Shown here in pieces: positions 41,539 through 50,138 of a stretch of 64,000 nt of DNA (positions are counted from its first letter, which is position 1; the number at the start of each line of letters is the position of its first letter). The stretch lies in contig DASXFE010000001.1 of NCBI GenBank assembly GCA_036489765.1, positions 1 through 64,000 of the forward strand, in the 5' to 3' direction. Under the pieces are notes generated by a model. It was not told where the DNA came from. It worked only from the letters and a program-made list of their open reading frames with translations, and did no database searches. Made by a program: the position numbers and the translations under genes. This stretch comes from DATARH01 sp036489765. Lineage in GTDB: Bacteria > Pseudomonadota > Alphaproteobacteria > ATCC43930 > CGMCC-115725.

Positions 41539-42795
41539 ATGACGGGTTGGGGGATGCGGGGGCACGACGCCAGGGGACCGTGTGCCGCGCCGGAGAGCGC
41601 GGGCTTTCTGACGCGCCTCAACGACTGGCCGCGGCGGCCGCGCGCCGCCCTTGCGTCGCTGACGGCGGCAGCGCTGTTCCTGAGCGGCTGCTCGACCCTT
41701 CCCACGTCGGGGCCGACCACCAGCGATGTGATGAAGCAGGAGACGGTCGACAACAGGACCCGCTTCGACATCGTCGACATCAACGGCAATGTGATCCAGG
41801 CGCTGCACGCGGCGCCGCACGACGGCTTCCGCCTGCGCTTCAAGAAGTACGGCAAGCCGCCGCAGCCGCGGATCGGCGTCGGCGACAGCATCGTCGTGTC
41901 GATCTGGGAGGCGGCGGGCGGCGGGCTCTTCAGCGCCTCGTCGACCGACCAGGTTTCGGCCGGCTCGCGCAGCGTCACGATTCCCGAGCAGGTGGTCGGG
42001 CAGGACGGCGCGATCACGGTGCCGTTCGCCGGGCGGGTCCGCGTCGCCGGGCGGCTGCCGCTGGAGGTCCAGAACCAGATCCAAAAGCGCCTCGCCGACA
42101 AGGCGATCGAGCCGCAGGTCATCGTCACGATCTCGAAAAGCCAGACCAATGTCGTGACGGTCAATGGCGAGGTCGTCGGCGGCGCTCGCGTCCCGCTGTC
42201 GATCAAGGGCGATCGCCTCCTCGACCTGATCGCCGAAGCCGGGGGCGCCAAGGCGCCGATCTACGAGACTTACGTCCGCTTGTCGCGCGACGGCGTCACC
42301 GCGACGATCCCGATGGAAGCCTTGGTCTCCGACCCGGCCGAGAACATTTATGCCCAGCCCGGCGACGTGCTGACGCTCGTCAGGGAGCCGCAGACCTTTA
42401 CTGTGTTCGGCGCGACCGGCACCAACGCGCAGATCGCGTTCCCGTCCGAGCACGTGACGCTGATCGAGGCGATGGCGAAGGCGGGCGGATTGCAGGATAT
42501 GCGCTCGGATCCGGCCGGCGTGTTCCTGATGCGCTTCGAGCCGCCGCCCGTGCTCAAGGCGCTCGGCCGCCCCGTGCTCGCGACCGGGCCGGATGGCATG
42601 ACGCCCGTCGTCTACCGGCTCGATATGAGCGATGCGAAGGCCTATTTCTTCGCCCAGCGCTTCCCGATCGAGGACAAGGACATCATCTACGTCGCCAACG
42701 CCGACATGAACGAGCTGCAGAAGTTCTTCACGCTCCTGAATACGTTGACGGGGCCGGTCATCACCGGCATCGTGGTGAAGAATTCGACTCCCTGA
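41539..42795 (+). CDS. Polysaccharide export outer-membrane lipoprotein (Wza/OPX-like)
   Basis: 418 residues starting at ATG 41539. After a charged lead, AALFLSGCSTLP near 48 is a lipobox. The export domain has GDSIVVSIWEA near 112, PFAGRVRVAGR near 165, and TVNGEVVGGARVPL near 215 then TVFGATG near 285, the repeated SLBB motifs of OPX proteins. The C-terminal region ends in a hydrophobic strand (LTGPVITGIVV). OPX proteins form the outer-membrane channel for capsule or exopolysaccharide. The window has no Wzc/Wzx/Wzy beside it; a glycosyltransferase follows 88 bp on. Confidence 0.9.
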   Translation: MTGWGMRGHDARGPCAAPESAGFLTRLNDWPRRPRAALASLTAAALFLSGCSTLPTSGPTTSDVMKQETVDNRTRFDIVDINGNVIQALHAAPHDGFRLRFKKYGKPPQPRIGVGDSIVVSIWEAAGGGLFSASSTDQVSAGSRSVTIPEQVVGQDGAITVPFAGRVRVAGRLPLEVQNQIQKRLADKAIEPQVIVTISKSQTNVVTVNGEVVGGARVPLSIKGDRLLDLIAEAGGAKAPIYETYVRLSRDGVTATIPMEALVSDPAENIYAQPGDVLTLVREPQTFTVFGATGTNAQIAFPSEHVTLIEAMAKAGGLQDMRSDPAGVFLMRFEPPPVLKALGRPVLATGPDGMTPVVYRLDMSDAKAYFFAQRFPIEDKDIIYVANADMNELQKFFTLLNTLTGPVITGIVVKNSTP

Positions 42796-42883
42796 GCGCC
42801 TGACGGCCCCGTGCCTGGCGGCATCGGATTATCGGCAAGCCGAAAGATCATCGCGGCTGTGAAAACAACCTCGCCCCGTCGGC

Positions 42884-44128
42884 GTGGCCAAGGCTGACGC
42901 GATGCCGGCCGATGCGACCGTTGCCCTCGACCTTTCCCGGCTGCTGTCGCGGGCAGGGCGCGAGACCGCGACCGGGATCGACCGGGTCGAGTTCGCCTAT
43001 GCCGAGCACGCGCTCGAGGCCGGCGACAGGTCGTGCTTTGCCGCGATGAGCCCCGTTGGGGCGATCGGCCTCTTGCCGCGAGACCATATTGCGTCGTTCG
43101 TCAGGGAGACGGCGGCTGCCTGGCACGGCGAAGCGGACCGCGTGCGCCGGATGCTTCGGCTGTCACGCTGCCTCAGGGCCGGAACATTGTGGCGCGGCAC
43201 CGGCGCGCTGGCGGCGCAGATGCGGCAAAACGGCAAGACGCCGGCCTATCTCCTCGTCTCGCACCACCATCTCGAGCAGCAGGGCGCGATCGCCCGGCTC
43301 AAAGTGCGCTCGGGCGGGAAGTTCGTTTGCCTGATCCATGATCTGATCCCGATCCGCTTCCCCGAATATGCGAAGCCGGGGCAGAACACTGCGCATCTGC
43401 GGCGAATCGAGAGCGCGGTGGCGGTGGCCGACGCCGTCGTCGTCAATTCCGGGATCACCCGCGACACGCTGCTGCCGCACCTCGACCGCACCGGGCGCAA
43501 GACGCCGGTACTGGTGGCACCGTTCGGCACCGACCTGGTGCAACTGCCGCAACTGCCCGAGCCGGAGCCGCCGTCGGAGCGACCTTATTTTGTCTATGTC
43601 AGCACGATCGAGGCGAGAAAGAACCATTTGCTGCTGCTCAATCTGTGGCGCGACATGACGAACAGGCTCGGGCCCGAGGCGCCGCAGCTCGTGCTGGTCG
43701 GCGCCCGCGGCTGGGAGAGCGAGAATGTCTTCGACATGCTCGACCGCTGCCCGGCCGTGCAGGATTCGGTCGTCGAGCACAGATCATTGCCGGACAGCGA
43801 GATGGCGCGGCTCCTGCGCGGCGCCCGCGCGGTGCTGTTACCGTCCTTTGCCGAGGGGTTCGGGTTTCCGCTGATCGAAGGACTGGCACTCGGCGCGCCG
43901 GCGCTGTGCAGCGATATTCCGGCGCTGCACGAGACCGGCGGCGATGTGCCGGAATACCTCGACCCGCTCGACGGGATGGGCTGGCGTCAGGCGATCCTCG
44001 ACTACGCCGCCCCGCAGTCGCCGCGCCGTGCCGCGCAGATCGCGCGGCTGAAGGCGTGGCGGCCCGCCTCCTGGGATGACCATTTCGCCCAGGTCGACGC
44101 CCTCATCGAGGAAACCGTCGCCGCTTGA
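42884..44128 (+). CDS. Group 1 glycosyltransferase
   Basis: 414 residues from GTG 42884 (ATG 42902 is possible). The N-terminus VALDLSRLLSRAGRETATGI is typical of a GT4 branch often near OPX genes. The GT-B C-terminal domain has YFVYVSTIEARKNHLLLLN near 233 and LPSFAEGFGFPLIEGLALGA near 320 (EX7E), with DVPEYLDPLDG close by. It may transfer a sugar for the polysaccharide exported by the upstream OPX protein. 500 bp without genes follow. Confidence 0.85.
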   Translation: MAKADAMPADATVALDLSRLLSRAGRETATGIDRVEFAYAEHALEAGDRSCFAAMSPVGAIGLLPRDHIASFVRETAAAWHGEADRVRRMLRLSRCLRAGTLWRGTGALAAQMRQNGKTPAYLLVSHHHLEQQGAIARLKVRSGGKFVCLIHDLIPIRFPEYAKPGQNTAHLRRIESAVAVADAVVVNSGITRDTLLPHLDRTGRKTPVLVAPFGTDLVQLPQLPEPEPPSERPYFVYVSTIEARKNHLLLLNLWRDMTNRLGPEAPQLVLVGARGWESENVFDMLDRCPAVQDSVVEHRSLPDSEMARLLRGARAVLLPSFAEGFGFPLIEGLALGAPALCSDIPALHETGGDVPEYLDPLDGMGWRQAILDYAAPQSPRRAAQIARLKAWRPASWDDHFAQVDALIEETVAA

Positions 44129-44638
44129 CGCAGACTGCGTCGTCCGTGACCGGGGCGGCATAGTCGGCAGTATCGGCGGCCAGCGACCGCCGGTACAGGC
44201 GCTCGCGCCTGCTCTCGAACCGACCCGCGCGACCCGGCTTAAGCGATTCATGTCAGACGGCTGGCGCCGCCACGCGCCTTCGCCGTCATCTATCCTGATC
44301 ACCCAAATATCCATACAGATTAAACCTCTGGTTTCTTCTCCTAAGGTGAAGTCATTTCAATGGCATTTCGTTATTTCGATCCACAACCAAATCGGGAATC
44401 GGCGAATTTTGATGACTCCTTGGGATCCTTTCGTGATTGAAATATTGCGCACATTTTGCTGCATTCGCGGAAGACAATAAAATATTAACCAAACTCTACG
44501 CGTAAGTGTTCGGCGATTATTTTTCCGGAGGATAGAATTCAATCGTCCTAACAAGCCTTACGGCGCGAGCGGCCAGAGCAGTCGGGCTGCGCAGGTCATG
44601 GCCGCCGCGACCGGGTCGGCTAGCATCGAGGGGTGGCG
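44129..44638. other. Long intergenic region with low-GC block upstream of RTX gene
   Basis: No gene is supported. The part at about 44285-44540 is near 40% GC, against ~65% around it, and holds ATAAAATATTAACCAAAC near 44475-44492. It probably contains the regulatory region of the downstream beta-roll gene; no clear -35/-10 pair was fixed. Confidence 0.5.
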
Positions 44639-45922
44639 ATGGCTTCGATATCGGGCTCACAGTTTGTCGCGCTCGCGGCTGAACCGGTGAACGTCGCCGA
44701 GACGAGCAACGGGAGCCACCTGCCCCCTCCGATCGCCGGCGACTTCAATCTCGAGGTGTGGACCGGCAGCGGACCACCGCCACAGTCACCGGCGCCCGGC
44801 TATAACGGCCTCGCCGTGCTGGGCGCGGGCGGCACGTCGATCACGCTGGTATCCGGTGCGTACGAAATCCAGGACCTCGCGACGGGCGGCGCCACCGACA
44901 CTCTCACCGCCGACGGCGATGCGCAGACGATCGCCGGCGGCCCCGGCAATAACGATGTCTTTATCGTCAACGGCACCGGCGACCAGGTGACCGGCGGCGG
45001 CCAGGACACGATCGACGTCTATGGTGACCACGCAACGGTCAACGGCGTCGGCAACGACCTGATCCAGCTCGTCGGCGACCACGAATCGGTCAATGGCGGC
45101 AGCGGGAACGACACCATCCTCGTCTATTCCGACAGCCGGCACGATACGATCAACGCCGGTTCGGGCGCGGATTTGATCGAGGTGGCGGGCCACCACGACT
45201 TTGTCGACGGCAATGGCGGCAACGACACGATCCTCGTCCTGGCGAGCGCCAACAACGACACGATCGAGGCGGGCGGCGGCCGCAACACCGTCATTGTCAA
45301 TACGAGCGACAACACTGTCGTCGGCGGCAGCGGGAACGACACCGTCGATCTGAACGCGTCACGCACGGAATACAGCGGCGGCTCGGGCCGATACATGATC
45401 GAGGTCAACGCCGACAAGGATACCGTCATCGGCGGCAGCGGCACCGGCGCGATCATTTCGAACGGCGACCGCGACGTCTTGTCGGCCGGCACCGGCGGGT
45501 CTGACACGATCGACGTGACCGGCGACCGCAACACCATCTCGGGCGGCATCGTGCCGTCTTCCGCGGGCGGTCAGATCACCAGCTTTGGCAACGACGACGT
45601 GATCAACCTCGGCCGATCCGGGACGGTGCTGGTCGGCGGCAGCGACGACACGGTCAATGCCGGTACCAGCCCGTCGGGGGACTTCGACACGGTCACCTTC
45701 AGTTTCGGCAGCCAGCAGTTCGCGGATAACGGCCAGGTCTTTGCCGATACCGTGGTCGGGTTCGACCAAGCCGCCGGCGACCACATCCATCTCGCCGCGC
45801 ACGATCACGTGGCTTCGACGACGGCGGTGAACAGCGGACACGACACGCTGATCACGCTGTCAGACGCCTCGACGATCCTCCTCAAGGGGATCACCCACGT
45901 CGACCACTCGTTTTTCTCTTAG
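44639..45922 (+). CDS. RTX-like calcium-binding beta-roll protein
   Basis: 427 residues from ATG 44639 behind GAGGGG. There is no N-terminal signal peptide. From about 90 to 330 the chain is made of short Gly/Asp/Asn-rich repeats, with clear nonapeptide units such as NGGSGNDTILV, NAGSGADLIEV, NGGNDTILV and VGGSGNDTVDL. In RTX proteins these wind into a Ca2+-binding beta-roll. The C-terminal end (HDTLITLSDASTILLKGI, then VDHSFFS) matches type I secretion signals of the hydrolase-like RTX group. Secretion by a type I system encoded elsewhere is inferred. No catalytic domain is seen. Confidence 0.85.
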   Translation: MASISGSQFVALAAEPVNVAETSNGSHLPPPIAGDFNLEVWTGSGPPPQSPAPGYNGLAVLGAGGTSITLVSGAYEIQDLATGGATDTLTADGDAQTIAGGPGNNDVFIVNGTGDQVTGGGQDTIDVYGDHATVNGVGNDLIQLVGDHESVNGGSGNDTILVYSDSRHDTINAGSGADLIEVAGHHDFVDGNGGNDTILVLASANNDTIEAGGGRNTVIVNTSDNTVVGGSGNDTVDLNASRTEYSGGSGRYMIEVNADKDTVIGGSGTGAIISNGDRDVLSAGTGGSDTIDVTGDRNTISGGIVPSSAGGQITSFGNDDVINLGRSGTVLVGGSDDTVNAGTSPSGDFDTVTFSFGSQQFADNGQVFADTVVGFDQAAGDHIHLAAHDHVASTTAVNSGHDTLITLSDASTILLKGITHVDHSFFS

Positions 45923-45944
45923 CGTTGGCTTCTCGTAGCGAGAC

Positions 45945-46256
45945 CTACGGCTTGACGTAGATCGTCCCGGCTTCCACCTTGACCGCGTAGGTCGGGATGT
46001 CGGCCGAGAGCGGGCCGTCGATAAAGTGCCCATCGCGCACGTCGAACAGGGCGAAGTGGAGCGGGCACTCGACCTGGCAGCCCTCGAGAGTACCGCGGGA
46101 CAGCGGCGCATTGCGGTGGCCGCACACGTCGCGCAGCGCATAGATTTCCCCGTCGACATTCGCCAGCATCACCGGCACGCGATCGAGCTGGACGCGCGCC
46201 ATCTTGCCCGGCGGGAGATCGGCGAGCTCGTGGACGGCGGTGAAATCGTCTGACAT
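45945..46256 (-). CDS. Rieske-type [2Fe-2S] ferredoxin
   Basis: 103 residues from ATG 46256; the longer frame runs into a repeat. The cluster ligands are CGHRNAPLSRGTLEGCQVEC, followed by PLHFALFD: a C-x-H and a C-x2-H pair. The size and DLPPGKMARVQLDRVPVML start match the NirD/ferredoxin components of dioxygenase systems. It would carry electrons to an oxygenase or act as a small subunit. It is followed, across a repeat, by an amidohydrolase on the same strand. No oxygenase alpha subunit lies nearby. Confidence 0.9.
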   Translation of the reverse strand: MSDDFTAVHELADLPPGKMARVQLDRVPVMLANVDGEIYALRDVCGHRNAPLSRGTLEGCQVECPLHFALFDVRDGHFIDGPLSADIPTYAVKVEAGTIYVKP

Positions 46257-46261
46257 CGAAG

Positions 46262-46385
46262 AAGTAGCCCCCACACCCCAGAGCCCCCATCCAGCCTTCC
46301 CCCGCAAGCGGGGAAAGGAGCTCGCTTTGCCGCTCCCTGGCATCGTCCCCTCCCCCGCAAGCGGGGGAGGGTCAGGGTGGGGGCT
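46262..46385. repeat. Dispersed repeat with C-run/G-run hairpins
   Basis: Holds CCCCCGCAAGCGGGG near 46302 and CTCCCCCGCAAGCGGGGGAG near 46349, with outer GCCCCCAC / GTGGGGGC ends. This type is frequent in alphaproteobacterial intergenic DNA. It separates the Rieske and amidohydrolase genes. Confidence 0.75.
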
Positions 46386-46395
46386 GCCTTCGGCG

Positions 46396-47544
46396 TCAGT
46401 TCACGGTGCTGAAGCCGAACATCTTGGCGGCGTTGGACGAGGTGATCTTTTGCAGATGCTCGTCGGGCACGCCCTTGAACATGCGCTGGATGAATTGCTG
46501 CGAGCGAGGGAACGTCGCTTCGGCATGCGGGTAGTCGCTGCCCCACAGCATGTTGTCGACGCCGATATGCTCGCGCAACTGGACGCCGAGATCGTCTTCC
46601 ATGAACTCGACGAACATGTTGCGCTTCCAGTAGTCGCTCGGCATCAGTCCGTCCTTCGACCGCCAGCCCTTGGTGAAGACCGGGCGCTCGACATAGGTGA
46701 AGTCCATCTGCTTCAGCCATTGCGGAATCCACGCCGCCTCGTGCTCGACCGAGCCGATCTTGAGGCCGGGGAACTCGTCGAAGACGCCGGCGAAGACCAT
46801 CGAGCCGAGCGAGTAGCGCACCCAATAATCGGTCGTCGAGCGCCCGGCGCCGGTGAGCTCCGAGAGGTTCATCGTGAACTCGTTGGCCGGGACGCCGTTG
46901 CGCGGCGTGCCGATATGCATCAGCAGCGGATGCTGCGCCTCCTGCGCGACCGCCCAGAAGCGGTTGTAGATCGGGCTCGAATACGGCTTGTCGGGCTGCG
47001 GCGCGACCGGGATGAACGAGCCGACGAGGCCCATCTTGATGCAGCGCTCAAGCTCCTTGGCGCCCGCATCGGGGTCGTCGAGGTTGAGCATCGCGATGCC
47101 CTTGAGCCGGTCCGGATACGGCTTGCAGAAATCGGCGATCCAATCGTTGTAGATGCGGCAGATCTCGGAGAAGAGCTCGGTATCCGGCACGCGGTACCAG
47201 AAGAGGCCCTGGCTCGGCTGCAATACCGACCCCCAGATGCCGTCCTCCTCGTTCTCGGCGAGCATCGCGTCGGCGGTGTAGGCGCCCTTGCGCACGTCTT
47301 CCCAGACGCCGAGGAAATCGATCTGCGACGGGTCCTCGAAGCGTTGCCCGGCCTGGATCACCGCACCGAGCGTGCCGACCTGCTGGCCGTCGAGCACCCA
47401 GGCGTCGTAATCGCGCCCGTCCGGCGTCGTCCGCCGCTCCATCTTCGGCGCCCGGTTGCGCAGCCGCGGTGTGATGCGGCTTTCGTACATATCGGGCGGC
47501 TCGACGATATGGGAATCCGCCGAGATCAATTTCCAACCAGCCAT
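46396..47544 (-). CDS. Amidohydrolase-2 family protein
   Basis: 382 residues from ATG 47544 after GGGAGGAAGC. It begins KLISADSHIVEPPDMYESRI, the amidohydrolase-2 metal His-x-His site (here SHI). Later landmarks are LLMHIGTPRNGVPAN near 200, HEAAWIPQWLKQMDF near 255, and LWGSDYPHAEATFPRS near 330, whose Asp is the catalytic acid. Family members decarboxylate or hydrolyse aromatic or cyclic acids (e.g. ACMSD-like). Substrate unknown. It diverges from the flavin oxidoreductase at 47743. Confidence 0.9.
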   Translation of the reverse strand: MAGWKLISADSHIVEPPDMYESRITPRLRNRAPKMERRTTPDGRDYDAWVLDGQQVGTLGAVIQAGQRFEDPSQIDFLGVWEDVRKGAYTADAMLAENEEDGIWGSVLQPSQGLFWYRVPDTELFSEICRIYNDWIADFCKPYPDRLKGIAMLNLDDPDAGAKELERCIKMGLVGSFIPVAPQPDKPYSSPIYNRFWAVAQEAQHPLLMHIGTPRNGVPANEFTMNLSELTGAGRSTTDYWVRYSLGSMVFAGVFDEFPGLKIGSVEHEAAWIPQWLKQMDFTYVERPVFTKGWRSKDGLMPSDYWKRNMFVEFMEDDLGVQLREHIGVDNMLWGSDYPHAEATFPRSQQFIQRMFKGVPDEHLQKITSSNAAKMFGFSTVN

Positions 47545-47742
47545 CGCTTCCTCCCTTTCGAACCTGCTCCACCGACGGGGAATTCGCCTGCGACAATCCG
47601 TCATTCGACGGTAGCCCGGCCCCTGCACCCCGTCAAGAAACCGGGTCGGTTTTTGCGCAGGGCGCACCCGGAATGATTCGGCGAGACAAGACACCGGTTC
47701 GGGTGCTCAAATCCACGCCATGATTTCCGAGAGGGCCGGCTG

Positions 47743-48927
47743 ATGATCACCAAGTTCGATAGCTCGTATTACGGCACCGCCGATATGGAGAACCTCGGCT
47801 ACAAGGGCACGCCGATCAACGAGCGCAACTATTCGCGGGCAGAGCTGGCAAAGGCGATGCACAAGGTCGTCACCTATGCCAAGTGCATGGACGAGCGCGG
47901 CTACAACACGATGTGGATGGCCGAGCACCACTTCCAGCCGGAAGGGACCGAGCTCATCCCGAACCTGTTGATGATGGCGATGCACCTTTGCGGGGTAACG
48001 AAGAATCTCAATATCGGCTGCGGCTTCAACGTGACGCCGATGTGGCACCCGCTGCGCCTCGCCGAAGACTACGCGATGTGCGACATCCTGACCGGCGGCC
48101 GGGTGATCATGGGCGTCGCGCGCGGATATCACACCCGCGAGGTCGAAACCTTCGGCTCGCCGCTGATGGACCAGGCGGCGAACCGCGAGATCTTCGAGGA
48201 AGCCTGCGACGTGATGTTCAAGGCGTTCGAGGGCAAGCCGTTTTCGCACAAGGGCAAATACTACACGATCCCGCCGGAGGTGCCCTATCGCGGCTATACC
48301 CTGAAGGAGATCACGCTGGTGCCGGCGCCAGACCACTATCCGGTCGAATGCTGGCAGCCGATCCAGTCAGGGTCGGAGCGCGCCTTCGACTTCATGGCCA
48401 AGCACGGGATTTCGGGCGTGATCGGGGGCGGCTCGGCCGAGGGCGGTGCGGTCGACCGGCACATGGAAGGCTTCCGCCAGGCCTATGCCCGCCGCGGCGT
48501 CGAGCTGCAACCGGGCGAGAAGCTGGCGCTGGGCTACCAGTTCCACATCTCGTCGAGCCGCGAGCAGGCGATCAAGGAAGCCGCGCCGAACTACGAAGAG
48601 AACATGAAGATGTTCGGCGAATTGCGGCTCGTGCGGGCCCTCAGCGACGAGCAGATCGCGGCGATGCGCAACCCGGCCACGGCAGGCACGACCAAACTGC
48701 CGGGGATCGAGGACGCGGTGAAGGCCGGCGGTTTCCTCGCCGGAACGCCCGCAGACATCATCGAGCAGCTCAAGGCGGTCGAAAAGCGGTTCCCCGGCCT
48801 CGACCGCGTGGTCTGCGCAACCCCGCTCGGCACCCCGCTCGAGACCCAGCTCGAAGACCTCGACCGGTTCGCAAAAGAGGTGATGCCGGCGTTTGGGGCG
48901 GGCAAATTCGCGGCTGCGGCGCAGTAG
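47743..48927 (+). CDS. LLM-class flavin-dependent oxidoreductase
   Basis: 394 residues from ATG 47743, with AGAGGG seven bases ahead. Luciferase-like marks are YNTMWMAEHHFQPEGTELIP near 55, GCGFNVTPMWHPLRLAEDYA near 95, and TGGRVIMGVARGYHTREVE near 125. The chain includes a later SGSERAFDFMAKHGISGVIG and a C-terminal GTPADIIEQLKAVEKRFPG. Such enzymes use FMNH2 or F420 to oxidise small organics. It lies between two amidohydrolase genes, suggesting a ring- or amide-degrading pathway (inference). A dispersed repeat follows at once. Confidence 0.88.
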   Translation: MITKFDSSYYGTADMENLGYKGTPINERNYSRAELAKAMHKVVTYAKCMDERGYNTMWMAEHHFQPEGTELIPNLLMMAMHLCGVTKNLNIGCGFNVTPMWHPLRLAEDYAMCDILTGGRVIMGVARGYHTREVETFGSPLMDQAANREIFEEACDVMFKAFEGKPFSHKGKYYTIPPEVPYRGYTLKEITLVPAPDHYPVECWQPIQSGSERAFDFMAKHGISGVIGGGSAEGGAVDRHMEGFRQAYARRGVELQPGEKLALGYQFHISSSREQAIKEAAPNYEENMKMFGELRLVRALSDEQIAAMRNPATAGTTKLPGIEDAVKAGGFLAGTPADIIEQLKAVEKRFPGLDRVVCATPLGTPLETQLEDLDRFAKEVMPAFGAGKFAAAAQ

Positions 48928-49069
48928 TGCGTCCTTCGAGACGCCCGCTACGCGGGCTCCTCAGGATGAGGAGGGACTGAAGACGGCATCCATGGCGCCA
49001 CCGTGGATGTCGTCACAAACAATCCTCATGGTGAGGAGCGCTCGCAGAGCGCGTCTCGAACCACGCACA
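48928..49069. repeat. Dispersed TGCGTCCTTCGAGACGC repeat, copy 2
   Basis: Starts at the base after the oxidoreductase stop: TGCGTCCTTCGAGACGC, then CGCTACGCGGGCTCCTCAGG, and on the far side TCCTCATGGTGAGGAGC then GCGTCTCGAACCACGCA. It is the same family as 23440-23570 and 60491-60614. Confidence 0.88.
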
Positions 49070-49097
49070 GCGCCTTTGCAGGATTGAGGAGGCACCC

Positions 49098-50114
49098 ATG
49101 CCCTATGGCGGCAACGATTGGCATGCGTTGACGGTGGAACCGGCGCTGGAGCCGGATTTGCCGATCTGCGACCCGCATCATCATTTCTGGGATTTCCGCA
49201 CCGGGCGCCTGCCGTATCAGCGCTACCTGCTGCACGAGCTCGTCGCCGACGTCAGGCAGGGGCATGACATCCGCTCGACCGTGTTTATCGAGGCGCGGGC
49301 GATGTACCGGGCGGAGGGGCCCGTCGAGATGCGCCCCGTCGGCGAGGTCGAGTTCGTGCAAGGGCTGGCGGCGGCGAGCGCAAGCGGGCTTTACGGGCCG
49401 TGCCGCGCGGCGAAGGCGATCGTCGGGCATGTGGATTTGAAGCTCGGCGACCGGGTCGAGCCGGTGCTCGACGCGCTCCAGGCGGCGAGCCCGAACCGGT
49501 TTCGCGGCATCCGCCACATCGTCACCTGGAACGCCGACCCACGCGTCGAAAGCCGCGAGACCGAGGGCGTGCTGTCGACCCCAGCTTTCCGCGCCGGGGC
49601 GACGGTGCTGGAACGGAAGGGGCTGTCGCTCGACACGATCTGCTGCTTTCCGCAACTCCCCGAACTCGTCGAGTTCTGCCGGACCGTTCCGAACCTGACG
49701 ATCATCGTCAACCACCTCGGCGGGCTCAACCGCACCGGGCCGTTCGCGGGCAGGGACGACGAGGTCATGCCGGCGTGGAAAAGCGGCATCGCCGAGCTCG
49801 CGAAATGCCCGAACGTAGTGATGAAGCTCGGCGGGATCGGGATGCCGCGCTTCGGCTTCGACTGGCACCTGCGCGACAAGCCGATCGGGTCGGAGGAACT
49901 CGCCTCCGACATGGCGCCGCTGCTCGCGTATTGCATCGACCAGTTCGGCCCGAGCCGCTGCATGTTCGAAAGCAACTTCCCGGTCGACAAGGTGTCGTTC
50001 TCGCACGGCATCGTGTTCAACGCGTTCAAGCGCTTTTCGAAGGGGTACTCGGCGAGCGAACGCGCCGCGATGTTCCACGACACCGCGGTCAAGGCGTATC
50101 GGATCGCGGCATAG
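49098..50114 (+). CDS. Amidohydrolase-2 family protein
   Basis: 338 residues from ATG 49098, behind GAGGAGG. The metal motif is ICDPHHHFWDFRTG near 25. TIIVNHLGGLNRTGPFAG near 200 and MFESNFPVDKVSFS near 295 follow; the usual catalytic Asp near the end is Asn/Asp in this pattern. Family members hydrolyse lactones or decarboxylate ring acids. It is the second amidohydrolase next to LLM oxidoreductases, 25 bp ahead of the next LLM gene, so a shared catabolic transcript is likely (inference). Confidence 0.88.
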   Translation: MPYGGNDWHALTVEPALEPDLPICDPHHHFWDFRTGRLPYQRYLLHELVADVRQGHDIRSTVFIEARAMYRAEGPVEMRPVGEVEFVQGLAAASASGLYGPCRAAKAIVGHVDLKLGDRVEPVLDALQAASPNRFRGIRHIVTWNADPRVESRETEGVLSTPAFRAGATVLERKGLSLDTICCFPQLPELVEFCRTVPNLTIIVNHLGGLNRTGPFAGRDDEVMPAWKSGIAELAKCPNVVMKLGGIGMPRFGFDWHLRDKPIGSEELASDMAPLLAYCIDQFGPSRCMFESNFPVDKVSFSHGIVFNAFKRFSKGYSASERAAMFHDTAVKAYRIAA

Positions 50115-50138
50115 CCCCGGCTTGACGATGTTGATGCC

